Shown: positions 22,398 to 30,364, numbered from the stretch's first letter. The stretch: 30,364 nucleotides of DNA from Xanthobacteraceae bacterium (GCA_019746355.1 JAIESC010000090.1:1-30364); one strand, 5' to 3'. A program made the numbers and translations. Notes: generated by a model not told the origin, from the letters alone.

Positions 22398-23651
22398 ATG
22401 CTTGATGCCGGAATACAGCCGCGGCGCCAGTCGGTGGCGGTCAAGGTCGGGAATGTGACGGTCGGCGGCGGCGCCCCCATCGTGGTGCAGTCGATGACCA
22501 ACACCGACACCGCGGACGTGGATTCGACCGTCCGGCAGGTGGCGGCGCTGGCCAACGCCGGTTCCGAGATCGTCCGCATCACCGTGGACCGCGACGAGGC
22601 CGCGGCCGCCGTGCCGAAGATCAAGGAGCGGCTGCTCAAGATCGGCTGCGACGTGCCGATCGTCGGCGATTTCCACTACATCGGCCACAAGCTCCTTGCC
22701 GACCATCCGGGCTGCGCCGAGGCGCTCGACAAGTACCGCATCAATCCCGGCAATGTCGGCTTCAAGGACAAGAAGGACCGCCAGTTCTCCGCCATCGTCG
22801 AGATGGCGATCAAGCACAACAAGCCGGTGCGCATCGGCGCCAACTGGGGCTCGCTCGATCAGGAGCTGCTGACGCATCTGATGGACGAGAACTCGAAATC
22901 GAATCAGCCGAAGGAGGCGCGCGAGATCACCCGCGAGGCGATGGTGCAGTCGGCGCTGTTGTCGGCCGCGCGCGCCGAGGAGATCGGCCTGCCGCGCGAC
23001 CGCATCATCCTCTCGGCGAAGGTGTCGTCGGTGCAGGACCTGGTGCTGGTCTATGCCGATCTTGGCAGGCGCTCCGACTACGCCATCCACCTCGGCCTCA
23101 CCGAAGCCGGTATGGGATCGAAAGGCATCGTCGCCTCGGCGTCGGCGCTCGGCATCCTTTTGCAGCAAGGGATCGGCGACACCATCCGCGTGTCGCTGAC
23201 GCCGGAGCCCGGCGGCGACCGCACGCTCGAGGTGAAGGTCGCGCAGGAGATCCTGCAGACCATGGGCTTCCGCACCTTCGTGCCGCTGGTCGCGGCCTGC
23301 CCCGGCTGCGGCCGCACCACCTCGACCACGTTCCAGGAGCTGGCCGGCTCGATCCAGGCCTTCATCCGCGAGTCGATGCCGGAGTGGAAGAAGAAGTATC
23401 CGGGCGTCGAGGGGCTCAACGTCGCGGTGATGGGCTGCATCGTCAACGGCCCGGGCGAGAGCAAGCACGCCGACATCGGCATCTCGCTCCCTGGCACCGG
23501 CGAGGCGCCGGCCGCGCCGGTGTTCATCGACGGCAAGAAAGCCGTGACGCTGCGCGGCCCGACCGTGGCGCAGGATTTCCAGAAGCTGGTGATCGATTAT
23601 ATCGATCGGCGGTATGGCGTGGGTGGAGCGGGAAGGACGGCGGCGGAGTAG
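22398..23651 (+). CDS. ispG: 4-hydroxy-3-methylbut-2-en-1-yl diphosphate synthase (IspG/GcpE)
   Basis: A 417-aa iron-sulfur enzyme of the MEP isoprenoid pathway, converting MEcPP to HMBPP. The TIM-barrel start [20 protein letters not shown] is typical. The [4Fe-4S] ligands are C301 and C304 (CPGCGRT) and C347 with E354 ([10 protein letters not shown]). The spacing between the first and third Cys is longer than in the E. coli protein, and the total length (417 against about 372 aa) fits the alphaproteobacterial form. CAGGAGAG stands about 10 nt before ATG 22398. An essential housekeeping gene, it marks this stretch as core chromosome. Confidence 0.96.
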   Translation: MLDAGIQPRRQSVAVKVGNVTVGGGAPIVVQSMTNTDTADVDSTVRQVAALANAGSEIVRITVDRDEAAAAVPKIKERLLKIGCDVPIVGDFHYIGHKLLADHPGCAEALDKYRINPGNVGFKDKKDRQFSAIVEMAIKHNKPVRIGANWGSLDQELLTHLMDENSKSNQPKEAREITREAMVQSALLSAARAEEIGLPRDRIILSAKVSSVQDLVLVYADLGRRSDYAIHLGLTEAGMGSKGIVASASALGILLQQGIGDTIRVSLTPEPGGDRTLEVKVAQEILQTMGFRTFVPLVAACPGCGRTTSTTFQELAGSIQAFIRESMPEWKKKYPGVEGLNVAVMGCIVNGPGESKHADIGISLPGTGEAPAAPVFIDGKKAVTLRGPTVAQDFQKLVIDYIDRRYGVGGAGRTAAE

Positions 23652-23657
23652 CGTCGC

Positions 23658-24137
23658 ATGGCCACCGGCGCCGCCAGCGACGAGCCGCTTCGCGTCTCGC
23701 GAATGATCAAGGCGCCCCCGCAGTCCATCTATCGGGCGTTCCTCGACCCAAAGGCCATCGCGTCGTGGCGCCGGCCGGAAGGCATGACCGCCCGCATCTT
23801 CGCATTCGATCCGCGCGAGGGCGGCGGCTACGAGATGGCTCTCGACTATGCCGATGCCGGTCCTGGCGTACGCGGCAAGACGTCGGAGCGGTCCGACGCG
23901 TTCACCGGCCGCTTCGTGACGCTCGTCCCCGATGAGAAGATCGTCGAGGAAGTCGACTTCAAATCGGACGATCCCCAATTCGTCGGGACGATGCGGCTGA
24001 TGACAACGTTCGAGGCGGTGCCAGGCGGCACCAAAGTCACGGTTCTGGTCGAGAATGCGCCGCCGGGGATCAAGCCTGCCGACCACGACGCGGGCATCCG
24101 GTCTTCGCTCGCAAACCTGGCTGCGTTCGTGGAGTGA
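23658..24137 (+). CDS. SRPBCC / AHSA1-like (START-fold) protein
   Basis: 159 aa. It starts LRVSRMIKAPPQSIYRAFLD, PKAIASWRRPEGMTARIFAF, the AHSA1-type opening (activator of Hsp90 ATPase homologues, CalC-like), and ends with a helix containing GIRSSLANLAAFVE. This fold provides a hydrophobic ligand pocket. The gene starts 6 nt after the ispG stop, so it is probably co-transcribed, but no functional link to isoprenoid synthesis is known to me. Confidence 0.85.
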   Translation: MATGAASDEPLRVSRMIKAPPQSIYRAFLDPKAIASWRRPEGMTARIFAFDPREGGGYEMALDYADAGPGVRGKTSERSDAFTGRFVTLVPDEKIVEEVDFKSDDPQFVGTMRLMTTFEAVPGGTKVTVLVENAPPGIKPADHDAGIRSSLANLAAFVE

Positions 24138-24156
24138 CGGCGGCGTGCCGCGCCGG

Positions 24157-24300
24157 CTTGCGGGCACGTAGATGGGATAACGGGCCTCGGCCCTGCCGCC
24201 AAGCAAGTTGCTCGCTCCAGCGCTGTGGATGGGCGCGCTTCGCTTCGCGGCTTGCTTGGGATCAGGGCCCGCGCCCGTTACCCCATCTACAAGCCCGTAG
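24157..24300. repeat. Long imperfect inverted repeat, about 50-bp arms
   Basis: The left arm (24157-24207) includes GTAGATGGGATAACGGGCC and CCAAGCAAG. The right arm (24251-24300), read in reverse complement, gives GTAGATGGGGTAACGGGCG and CCAAGCAAG. About 43 bp separate the arms. It marks the border between core chromosome and the lower-G+C module that follows; it may be a MITE-like remnant or a terminator. Confidence 0.65.
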
Positions 24301-24394
24301 GGCGGACAAGTCGACCACCCCGCCTACGGGCTGGAACAGCAGGAGTAGCGTCGCTATATTGTGCTGGTCACAACCAATTGACGATGAAAATGTG

Positions 24395-24628
24395 ATGGCG
24401 GTTACTAGGCACGTTGTCCGAAATCCAAAAGGTGGTTGGAGTGTGCAAGAGGCGGGAGCGTCTCGTGCAATACGTGTCTTCAGTACGCAGCAGGACGCCG
24501 TAAGATTCGCCAAGCAAATTTCAAGGCAACACGGTGGTGATTTGTTTGTTCATCATTCCGACGGGAGAATTCGCGAGAGCGATAGTTACGGACGTGACCC
24601 GTATCCTCCCAAGGAACGGCGCCGATAG
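24395..24628 (+). CDS. DUF2188 domain protein
   Basis: A 77-aa protein spanning one DUF2188 domain: RHVVRNPKGGWSVQEAGASR, AIRVFSTQQDAVRFAKQIS, then GGDLFVHHSDGRIRESDSYG and DPYPPKE, the characteristic end. The function of the family is not established. ATG 24395 gives the usual family length; GTG 24392 is an alternative. The next gene begins 9 nt after its stop, so they form a two-gene operon. G+C and codon choice here are clearly lower than in the surrounding genes, suggesting horizontal acquisition. Confidence 0.85.
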   Translation: MAVTRHVVRNPKGGWSVQEAGASRAIRVFSTQQDAVRFAKQISRQHGGDLFVHHSDGRIRESDSYGRDPYPPKERRR

Positions 24629-24637
24629 AACAAATCT

Positions 24638-25252
24638 ATGGCGTTCAAGAACAATGTGTTCGTGAATTGTCCGTTCGATGATGCGTACCTGCCGCTTCTA
24701 AGGCCACTTCTTTTTTGCATTATCTATCTTGGGTTGACGCCAAGAATCGCACTGGAGGCGCTCGATTCAGGAGCGCCGCGCTTTGAAAAAATTATCTCGC
24801 TCATCAAGCAGTCCAAATTCGCCATTCATGACCTTTCCAGACTGCAATCAAGTGCGGTGGGTGAATATTTCCGCCTAAATATGCCGTTCGAACTTGGGCT
24901 TGATGTCGGTTGTCGTCTGTTCCGCGGCAGACAATCATCGACGAAACGTTGCTTGATATTGGAGGCGGAACGTTTTCGATATCAAGCTGCGATATCCGAT
25001 CTCTCAAATTCGGACATTGCTGTTCATTCAAACGAGCCTGTAAACGTGGTCACTGAAGTCCGCAATTGGCTCAACAATGAAGCAAAACTAAAGGCTCCGG
25101 GACCGGCGGAGATTTGGGCGCGATTTAACGAATTTATGGCCGCAAACTACATTTCATTGAAGGCGCGTGGATTTTCGGACGCAAACATCGAAAAGCTCCC
25201 GATTGGCGAACTTATTGTCTGCATTCAAGATTGGATCGAGGAACACCCATAA
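24638..25252 (+). CDS. TIR-like / nucleoside-deoxyribosyltransferase-like protein of unknown function
   Basis: A 204-aa conserved hypothetical. The start NVFVNCPFDDAY (6-17) looks like the first strand and loop of TIR-like folds. KIISLIKQSKFAIHDLSR (51-68) fits a later strand, and NMPFELGLDVG (81-91) with E85 resembles the FELG segment that carries the catalytic Glu of TIR-like NADases and deoxyribosyltransferases. The second half (SDLSNSDIAVHSNEP, VVTEVRNWL) is specific to this family. About 50% G+C in sampled stretches against about 66% around it. The fold call is from motif resemblance only; no enzymatic activity can be claimed. Coupled with DUF2188, it is a candidate defence module. Confidence 0.6.
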   Translation: MAFKNNVFVNCPFDDAYLPLLRPLLFCIIYLGLTPRIALEALDSGAPRFEKIISLIKQSKFAIHDLSRLQSSAVGEYFRLNMPFELGLDVGCRLFRGRQSSTKRCLILEAERFRYQAAISDLSNSDIAVHSNEPVNVVTEVRNWLNNEAKLKAPGPAEIWARFNEFMAANYISLKARGFSDANIEKLPIGELIVCIQDWIEEHP

Positions 25253-25481
25253 CACTGGGCGCGCGCGGGGCTGACAGCGAAGCGTCCTTGCTGCTGGAAA
25301 TTGTTGGTAGCCGACTCAAGCACTTAATGGCGCCGGGCCGCTCTTTCCGCTCCGACATGGCGACCCTGCACGGCGACGATTGCTTCGCATGCGGGACAGC
25401 CGTAAACAGCGCCCACCACCAGCGCCGGCTGTGACCGGCAGATCAACAACAGGTGGCAACGCTGGGCCAAGGACTGTTTCG

Positions 25482-26714
25482 ATGACGGCGATGGAGGCCG
25501 GGGCGGGCGTGGCCCCAAAGCGCTCGTTCCAGGAGGTCTGGGTCGTCAGCATCGGCCACGCCCTGACCCATTGGTATCCGGCGACGTTCTACCTGCTGCT
25601 GCCGCTCATCGGCTCCGAGCTTGGGCTGAGCTACACCGAGATCGGTTCGATCCTGACCTTCCAGTTCGCGGCCGGCGCGATTGCCAACATCCCCGGCGGG
25701 ATATTCGTAGACACGGTGGGCCGCAAAGGCCTGCTGATGGCCATTTCCCTGTTCTGGGTCGGCTTTCCCTATCTCGTGATGGGATTTTCGCACGTCTACT
25801 GGATGATGCTGGCCTGCGCCGCGATGGTCGGCATCGGCAACAATCTGTGGCATCCGACCGCGATCCCGTGGCTCGCCGGGCGCTTTCCCGAGCGCAAGGG
25901 CCTGGTGATGTCGTTCCACAGCATGGGCGCCAATGTCGGCGATGCGCTCGCGCCGCTCGCCGTCGGCGCCATGCTGGCAGTCTTGAGCTGGCGCGACGTG
26001 GTCCTCATCAACGTGGTGCCCGGCGTCGTGATGTCGGTGCTGATCCTCATCTACATCGGGCGTCGATCGAACGGGAAGGGCGCTGCGCCAGCCGTGGCGA
26101 AGAAGTCCGCCAGTGGCAGCTCGCAGCGCTTTCGCGCGTTCGCTTCGCTGCTGACGGACCGCGCGGTGGTCACGCTGTCGGTCGGCTCCACCTTCCGCAC
26201 CATGACGCAGAGCGCGCTGCTGACCTTCCTGCCGGTCTATCTTGCGCGCGACATGGGCTATTCGCCGCTCTGGATCGGCGCCTGCATGTTCGCGCTCCAG
26301 GCCGCGGGCTTTGCCGCGGCGCCGATCGCCGGCCATCTGTCCGACACCATCGGCCGCCGGCAGATCGTCACCTCCAGCATGACGATGACAGCCGCGATCC
26401 TTCTGGCGATGATCTTCGCCGGCGGGACGATCTGGTTCGTTGTGCTGATCGCGGTGCTGGGCTTCTTCCTGTTCGCGGTGCGGGCGGTGCTGCAGGCCTG
26501 GCTGCTTGACGCGACGCCACCCGAACTCGCCGGAAGCGCCATCGGCATCCTGTTCGGGGCGCAGGCCGCAGGCGCTGCGATCGGCCCGATCTGCGCCGGC
26601 CTGCTCGCCGATCGCTACGGCATCGTGGCTGCGTTCTATTTCCTCGCCGGCACGATCGTCATCGCCAATCTGATGATTTTTGTGACGCCGCAGGGTTTGA
26701 TGAAGGGCCGCTAA
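25482..26714 (+). CDS. MFS transporter
   Basis: A 410-aa inner-membrane transporter with about 12 helices. The loop between helices 2 and 3 reads GGIFVDTVGRKG, the MFS A-motif, and a second copy, GHLSDTIGRRQ, opens the C-terminal half. The region GIGNNLWHPTAIPWLAGRFP resembles the fosmidomycin-resistance/FsrA-like branch. ATG 25482 (MTAMEAG) is preferred, with AAGGA 8 nt upstream; an upstream in-frame ATG at 25380 would add a low-quality tail. The 229 bp before it (25253-25481) contain no gene or repeat that I can support. Substrate unknown. Confidence 0.87.
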   Translation: MTAMEAGAGVAPKRSFQEVWVVSIGHALTHWYPATFYLLLPLIGSELGLSYTEIGSILTFQFAAGAIANIPGGIFVDTVGRKGLLMAISLFWVGFPYLVMGFSHVYWMMLACAAMVGIGNNLWHPTAIPWLAGRFPERKGLVMSFHSMGANVGDALAPLAVGAMLAVLSWRDVVLINVVPGVVMSVLILIYIGRRSNGKGAAPAVAKKSASGSSQRFRAFASLLTDRAVVTLSVGSTFRTMTQSALLTFLPVYLARDMGYSPLWIGACMFALQAAGFAAAPIAGHLSDTIGRRQIVTSSMTMTAAILLAMIFAGGTIWFVVLIAVLGFFLFAVRAVLQAWLLDATPPELAGSAIGILFGAQAAGAAIGPICAGLLADRYGIVAAFYFLAGTIVIANLMIFVTPQGLMKGR

Positions 26715-26777
26715 ATTGGTATCGCGCTGAGCACGTTGGCGGGGTTACGCCTTTGCTTACCACCTGCCCTTCAGTTG

Positions 26778-27167
26778 TCACTCAGTTCGCTGAGTAACCG
26801 ACATTCGCTTGTCCCGCCATCGCTGCAACAGTCGCTCGCGCAGCACGCGCATGAAACCCGGCGGCAGCATCCCATAAACGACAGACGACAGATCGCCGTT
26901 CACTGCAGGTCGCAGATCGGGACCGGGCCAGATGAAGTCGTTGGCTTCGGTGAGCATCACCCATGAACGCTCGGCATCGAGTCCCAGCCGTTGCTTCGTT
27001 GCTTGCGGAATCTCCAAAGCGTCGTCAGGCTCTTTCGGAGGCGCATGCGTCACCGGCAGAACACGGACGACGGGATGCTCGCCTTCGCGCAACAGCACCA
27101 GCACGATCGCGCAAGGGCGATCCTTCACGCCCTCTTCGCGGCCTTGGCGCGCTTCGCGCTCCCACAA
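26778..27167 (-). CDS. MazF/PemK-like toxin
   Basis: About 129 aa. KDRPCAIVLVLL and VRVLPVTHAPP correspond to the RPalVls and PiTs segments of MazF/PemK-fold endoribonucleases; ERSWVMLTEANDFIWPGPDL is a signature of this branch. The gene follows a Phd/YefM-type antitoxin by 44 nt. The start is uncertain: the open frame extends back to a TAG at 27209-27207, and the preceding residues (PGLVIRYSYL) look conserved, yet the only recognisable initiation codon is TTG 27167. The true N-terminus may begin further upstream at a rare codon. Toxicity is not established for this protein. Confidence 0.65.
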   Translation of the reverse strand: MWEREARQGREEGVKDRPCAIVLVLLREGEHPVVRVLPVTHAPPKEPDDALEIPQATKQRLGLDAERSWVMLTEANDFIWPGPDLRPAVNGDLSSVVYGMLPPGFMRVLRERLLQRWRDKRMSVTQRTE

Positions 27168-27211
27168 ATACGAATAGCGGATGACGAGGCCCGGCCGCGG
27201 GGCCGGCTAGT

Positions 27212-27475
27212 TTACGGTTTCCAGTCGTTCAGTTCGGCGTCGAGGTGGGCCTCGTCAGGCGAGGGCTTGGCATTGGCGATCAGCGCCATCTCTTCGTCGG
27301 TGAAGTCTTCTAGCGGCACCACACGGCGGTCGCGGCGCTTCAGCCTGGCGTATTCTTCGGCCGAAATGACCACCAACCGGTCGCGCCCGTTCTTGGTGAC
27401 GATCACCGGTTCAGACAGGGCCTTGTCTGCTAAGGAACCGTAATTCTTGATAAATTCAGCCGTCGAGACCTTCAT
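27212..27475 (-). CDS. Phd/YefM-family antitoxin
   Basis: 87 aa. MKVSTAEFIKNYGSLADKAL, then EPVIVTKNGRDRLVVISAEE and YARLKR, the standard Phd/YefM DNA-binding half, followed by an acidic C-terminal tail (EDFTDEEMALIANA, SPDEAHLDAELNDW) of the type that wraps the toxin. It is the first gene of a toxin-antitoxin pair on the minus strand and probably autoregulates the operon. The A+T-rich stretch just upstream (27476-27515, with TATTATTCGAATAGTTCG) stands out from the rest and probably contains its promoter and operator. Confidence 0.88.
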   Translation of the reverse strand: MKVSTAEFIKNYGSLADKALSEPVIVTKNGRDRLVVISAEEYARLKRRDRRVVPLEDFTDEEMALIANAKPSPDEAHLDAELNDWKP

Positions 27476-27528
27476 CTGAATAATCCATATTATTCGAATA
27501 GTTCGTATAATAGTGTGTCCTTCGATCC

Positions 27529-28650
27529 TCAACCCCAAATTTCGCCCGCCACCTCGACCACCAGCTCGAGCTTGCGCCGCTGCTCGTCGGGCGTCAGCGC
27601 ATTGCCCTTGATCGTGCTGGCGAACCCGCATTGCGGGCTCAGTGCAAGTTGCTCCAGCGGCGCGATCCGGGCGGCCTCCTCGATCCGGCGCTTGAGCTCG
27701 TCCCTGGTTTCGAGCTTGCCCTTCTTGGTCGTGACCAGACCCAGCACGGCGGTCTTGTTCTTGGCGAGATATTTCAGCGGCGCGAACGTGCCGGCGCGCG
27801 GGCTGTCGTATTCGAGAAACAGCGCGTCGACATCGATGGCGCTGAAGGCGAGTTCCGCCACCGGATCGTAGCCGCCTTCCGCGGCCCAGCTGCTTTCGTG
27901 ATTGCCGCGGCACATGTGCATGCCGACGGCCATGTCGTCCGGCACCTCGCGCAGGCAATCGTTCAGCAGCGCCACGTAGGTCGCAGGCAGCGCGTCCGGG
28001 TCGTCGCCGCGCTTCACCACGCCGTCGCGCATCTGCGGATCGCACAGGAACGGCAGGTTGGTCTCGTCGATCTGCACGTAGCGGCAGCCGGCCTGATAGA
28101 GCGCCGCGATCTCCTCGCGATAGACGCGGGCAAGGTCCGCGAAGAATTCCGCCATGTCCGGATAGGCGGTCTTGTCGATCGCAGCCCGGCCGCCGCGAAA
28201 ATGCAGGATCGTCGGCGACGGGATCGGCTGCTTGGCGACGAGCCCCGCGCGGTCGGCGACCGGCTTGAGCGCCGCGAAGTGGTGGACGGCGAGCGGCTGA
28301 ACCCGCTTCAGCTTGCCTTTGACCACCACGCGCGGCGGCGCAAACTCGATGTCGCCGGTCTCGTTGTGAAACCGTGTCGGCAGCGAGCCTTCGAAGCCGA
28401 CGCCGTCGATGCGCTCGATGAAATCCATGAACCAGTGCCGGCGGCGGAATTCGCCGTCGGTGCACACCTTGAGGCCGGCGTCGCGCTGCAGCGCCACCGC
28501 GTCCTCGATGGCGCGGGTCTCGACCGCCCACAACGCGTCGGCGCTGACGCGGCCCTGCGCGCGGCCGCTCCTCGCCTCGTGGATCGCGGCGGGCCGCAGC
28601 AGGCTGCCGACGACTTCGGCCTTGAACGGAGGAGGCGGGGATGCGGGCAC
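27529..28650 (-). CDS. MetE-like methyltransferase, paralog 5
   Basis: A 373-aa single-domain MetE-type enzyme, the most divergent of the five. It has FKAEVVGSLLRPAAIHEARS, HMCRGN, FLEYD and SPQCGFAS, so all four candidate zinc ligands are kept. The loop reads IDETNLPFLC and STIKGNALT replaces STEEGNxLxE near the C-terminus. The start is GTG 28650, 6 nt after AAAGGAA; no ATG is available at the right place. It diverges from the TauD-like gene (105-bp gap) and is followed on the same strand by the toxin-antitoxin pair. It lies 19 kb from the other four and is probably not part of their transcript. Confidence 0.87.
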   Translation of the reverse strand: MPASPPPPFKAEVVGSLLRPAAIHEARSGRAQGRVSADALWAVETRAIEDAVALQRDAGLKVCTDGEFRRRHWFMDFIERIDGVGFEGSLPTRFHNETGDIEFAPPRVVVKGKLKRVQPLAVHHFAALKPVADRAGLVAKQPIPSPTILHFRGGRAAIDKTAYPDMAEFFADLARVYREEIAALYQAGCRYVQIDETNLPFLCDPQMRDGVVKRGDDPDALPATYVALLNDCLREVPDDMAVGMHMCRGNHESSWAAEGGYDPVAELAFSAIDVDALFLEYDSPRAGTFAPLKYLAKNKTAVLGLVTTKKGKLETRDELKRRIEEAARIAPLEQLALSPQCGFASTIKGNALTPDEQRRKLELVVEVAGEIWG

Positions 28651-28755
28651 GGGCAGGTTCCTTTGTTTCGCTCTCTTTGCGGCGCTATGGACCGTGGCGG
28701 CTGCAATTTGCCGTTTCGGCGGGTAAGATTGGACTGCCAGCCGGGAGGAAACAAC

Positions 28756-29637
28756 ATGAGCTCGCTCAGCGGCAAACAGGGACCGCGCTATCGGCACGCC
28801 GCGGCAGAAGCCGCGCCCTACGAGACCATCGGCGTCGACAAGCTCACGCCGATCATCGGCGCGGAGATCAGCGGCATCGACCTCGCGCAGTCGCTCTCCA
28901 ACCGTCAGCTCGACGAGATCCACCGGGCGCTGGCCGAAAATCTCGTGATCTTCTTCCGCGACCAGCACATCACGCCGCAGCAGCATCTCGCCTTCGGCCA
29001 GCGGTTCGGCGAGCTGCACATCCATCCCGCGGCGCCGCACGAGCCGGGCGAGCCGGCGCTGATGAAGATCTACGCCGACAAGGATTCACCGCGCGCCAAC
29101 GGCGAGGGCTGGCACACCGATGTGTCGTGCGACTTGGAGCCGCCGATGGGCTCGATCCTCTACATCAGGCAGTGTCCGCCGCACGGCGGCGATACGCTGT
29201 TCGCCAGCATGTACGCGGCCTACGAGGCGCTGTCCGAGCGGATGAAAACCTATCTCGCGGGGCTCACCGCGCTGCACGACGGTGAGTCGGTCTATCGCGG
29301 CCTCTATGCGAATGCAGGCGTCGCCGACAAGCCGAGCTATCCGAGCGCCGAGCACCCGGTGATCCGCACCCATCCGGTGACCGGCAAGAAGGCGCTCTAC
29401 GTCAACCGTGGTTTCACGCGGCATATCATCGGCATCCCACGCGACGAGAGCGATGCGATCCTCGCCTATCTCTACCAGCACGCGGAGAACCCGCTGTTCC
29501 AGTGCCGCTTCCGCTGGACTGAGAATGCGATCGCGTTCTGGGACAATCGCTGCGCGCAGCACCGGGCGATGTGGGACTACTGGCCGCACACGCGCGCAGG
29601 CACACGGGTGACGATCAAGGGCGAGCGGCCGGTCTGA
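28756..29637 (+). CDS. TauD/TfdA-family Fe(II)/2-oxoglutarate-dependent dioxygenase
   Basis: A 293-aa enzyme. The iron triad is H120 and D122 (WHTDVS) with H269 (CAQHRA); R280 or R284 (HTRAGTR) should bind 2-oxoglutarate. It has PPHGGDTLFASMYAAYEAL, conserved in the taurine and 2,4-D dioxygenases. GGGAGG stands 8 nt before ATG 28756. A weak promoter may be CTGCAA (28701) and TAAGAT (28724) with 17-nt spacing. Family substrates include taurine, other sulfonates, phenoxyacetates and carnitine precursors; the divergent MetE-like neighbour hints at an organosulfur substrate, but this is inference. Confidence 0.88.
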   Translation: MSSLSGKQGPRYRHAAAEAAPYETIGVDKLTPIIGAEISGIDLAQSLSNRQLDEIHRALAENLVIFFRDQHITPQQHLAFGQRFGELHIHPAAPHEPGEPALMKIYADKDSPRANGEGWHTDVSCDLEPPMGSILYIRQCPPHGGDTLFASMYAAYEALSERMKTYLAGLTALHDGESVYRGLYANAGVADKPSYPSAEHPVIRTHPVTGKKALYVNRGFTRHIIGIPRDESDAILAYLYQHAENPLFQCRFRWTENAIAFWDNRCAQHRAMWDYWPHTRAGTRVTIKGERPV

Positions 29638-29654
29638 CCGCTCCCGCGCCGGTT

Positions 29655-30185
29655 TCAGTAATCGTACGGCCAGCACTGCCAGCCGTACGGGGTCGAAACC
29701 CAGTTCCAGCAGGGATTGGAGTACCAGCCATATCCGAAGCCGCCGCCGACCACGATGACGGCGCGACGGCGGTGATCGAACCGGCCGTTGCGGAAGCCGC
29801 GGGGATCGGCCACGCGCACGGCGCCAAACGCGGCCCGCGCTTGCGGGCTGATTGTCGTCATGCGGTTGCCGGAAAATGTTCCGACCGGACCGGCACCCAT
29901 TCCGCCCCAGCGAGCGCCACTCATTGCGCCCCCGCCGCCCATTCCGCCCCAGTGGCCGCCGCCGCCACCGCCCATTCCGCCGCCCATGTGGCCGCCACCC
30001 ATTCCGCCACCCATGTGGCCGCCACCCATTCCGCCACCCATGTGGCCGCCGCCACCTCCGCCATGTCCTCCTCCGCCACCACCGCCATGTCCTCCGCCTC
30101 CGCCGCCGCCGCGCGCGAGCGCGCCGGAAACCGGCAGTGCGAGAGCCGTTGCAAGAACCACTGCGAGGGCAAATCCCTTGCGCAT
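29655..30185 (-). CDS. Secreted Gly/His/Met-rich repeat protein
   Basis: 176 aa. The ATG at 30185 follows GGAGG by 6 nt. A clear signal peptide (KGFALAVVLATALALPVSGALA) precedes a Gly-rich region with HGGGGGG and three HMGGGMGGG repeats, then a less biased part ending with aromatic residues (FGYGWYSNPCWNW, YGWQCWPYDY). The His and Met side chains are suited to binding copper or nickel, but no function is established. The 179 bp upstream (30186-30364) hold no gene that I can recognise. Confidence 0.75.
   Translation of the reverse strand: MRKGFALAVVLATALALPVSGALARGGGGGGGHGGGGGGGHGGGGGGHMGGGMGGGHMGGGMGGGHMGGGMGGGGGGHWGGMGGGGAMSGARWGGMGAGPVGTFSGNRMTTISPQARAAFGAVRVADPRGFRNGRFDHRRRAVIVVGGGFGYGWYSNPCWNWVSTPYGWQCWPYDY
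29972..30052 (-). repeat. 27-bp coding tandem repeat, three copies
   Basis: Three contiguous 27-bp units (29972-29998, 29999-30025, 30026-30052), nearly identical, encode HMGGGMGGG repeats of the secreted protein. They are prone to copy-number change in frame. Confidence 0.85.
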
Positions 30186-30364
30186 GACATTCCTCCATGT
30201 GTTGAAGAATGTCGTCCCTGCACTGCAGCTAGGCGCGCGCGTGCCGAACCGCACGGGCTTCACACGTTGTTGACCTGCGGACGCATGGTGAGGTGGTCCC
30301 GGTTGTCTGAACAGATTTTCCGCTGCGATAAGTGGAGTCTCTGCCGGGTTTAGGCTGCCAAGCG

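Noticed and set aside
25231..25434. Small open frame overlapping the end of the TIR-like gene
   Set aside because: No ribosome-binding site or recognisable family, and it overlaps the stop of a better supported gene; the region up to 25481 is treated as a spacer.
22398..26714. Functional link between ispG and the fosmidomycin-resistance-like MFS transporter
   Set aside because: The genes are separated by about 1.8 kb that includes an acquired-looking module and a long repeat. The MFS resemblance is to a broad branch and does not identify the substrate.

Overview
The window is G+C-rich (roughly two thirds by eye), with dense short intergenic palindromes and a gene repertoire typical of the Hyphomicrobiales: LivK-type and Bug-type solute receptors, a CaiB/BaiF CoA-transferase, BdhA, Zur, DUF2188, and an IspG with the longer alphaproteobacterial spacing. 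A Bradyrhizobium/Rhodopseudomonas/Xanthobacteraceae-like soil alphaproteobacterium is the best guess; this is inferred from family content, not from a search.

Left part (1-16.6 kb): a branched-chain-amino-acid-type ABC transporter (receptor 338-1543 and the first codons of a permease, minus strand) stands back to back with a long plus-strand catabolic island. The island holds four paralogous single-domain MetE-like (YxjG/core-MetE type) zinc methyltransferases (1872, 3204, 4478, 7145), with a second LivK-type receptor between copies 3 and 4. It continues with a beta-oxidation-like set: an MFE-2-type SDR, an MFE-2-type MaoC hydratase, an acyl-CoA dehydrogenase overlapping it by ATGA, a CaiB/BaiF CoA-transferase, a 3-hydroxyisobutyrate-dehydrogenase-family enzyme and a lactonase-like metallo-beta-lactamase-fold hydrolase. 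A Tn5/IS50-like IS4-family element (14217-15745) lies before the last gene. The layout suggests uptake of a small organic compound, thiol-dependent alkyl transfer, CoA activation and oxidation. The substrate cannot be read from the sequence.

Middle part (16.7-24.1 kb): a macrodomain protein, a Bug/TctC receptor, a patatin-like hydrolase coupled by GTGA to bdhA (polyhydroxybutyrate or ketone-body turnover), divergent from a Zur-type Fur regulator across a 15-bp perfect palindrome, then a DMT exporter, ispG and an AHSA1/SRPBCC protein.

Right part (24.4-30.4 kb): a visibly lower-G+C two-gene module (DUF2188 plus a TIR-like/deoxyribosyltransferase-like protein), an MFS transporter, a Phd/YefM-MazF/PemK-like toxin-antitoxin pair, a fifth MetE-like paralog divergent from a TauD/TfdA dioxygenase, and a secreted Gly/His/Met-rich repeat protein.

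Two themes merit follow-up. One is the five-fold expansion of MetE-like enzymes, all with zinc ligands intact but varying in the active-site loop, embedded in an acyl-CoA island. The other is the family of nested palindromes between genes, in which different hairpin cassettes, one of them tandemly triplicated, occupy the loop of the same outer palindrome.
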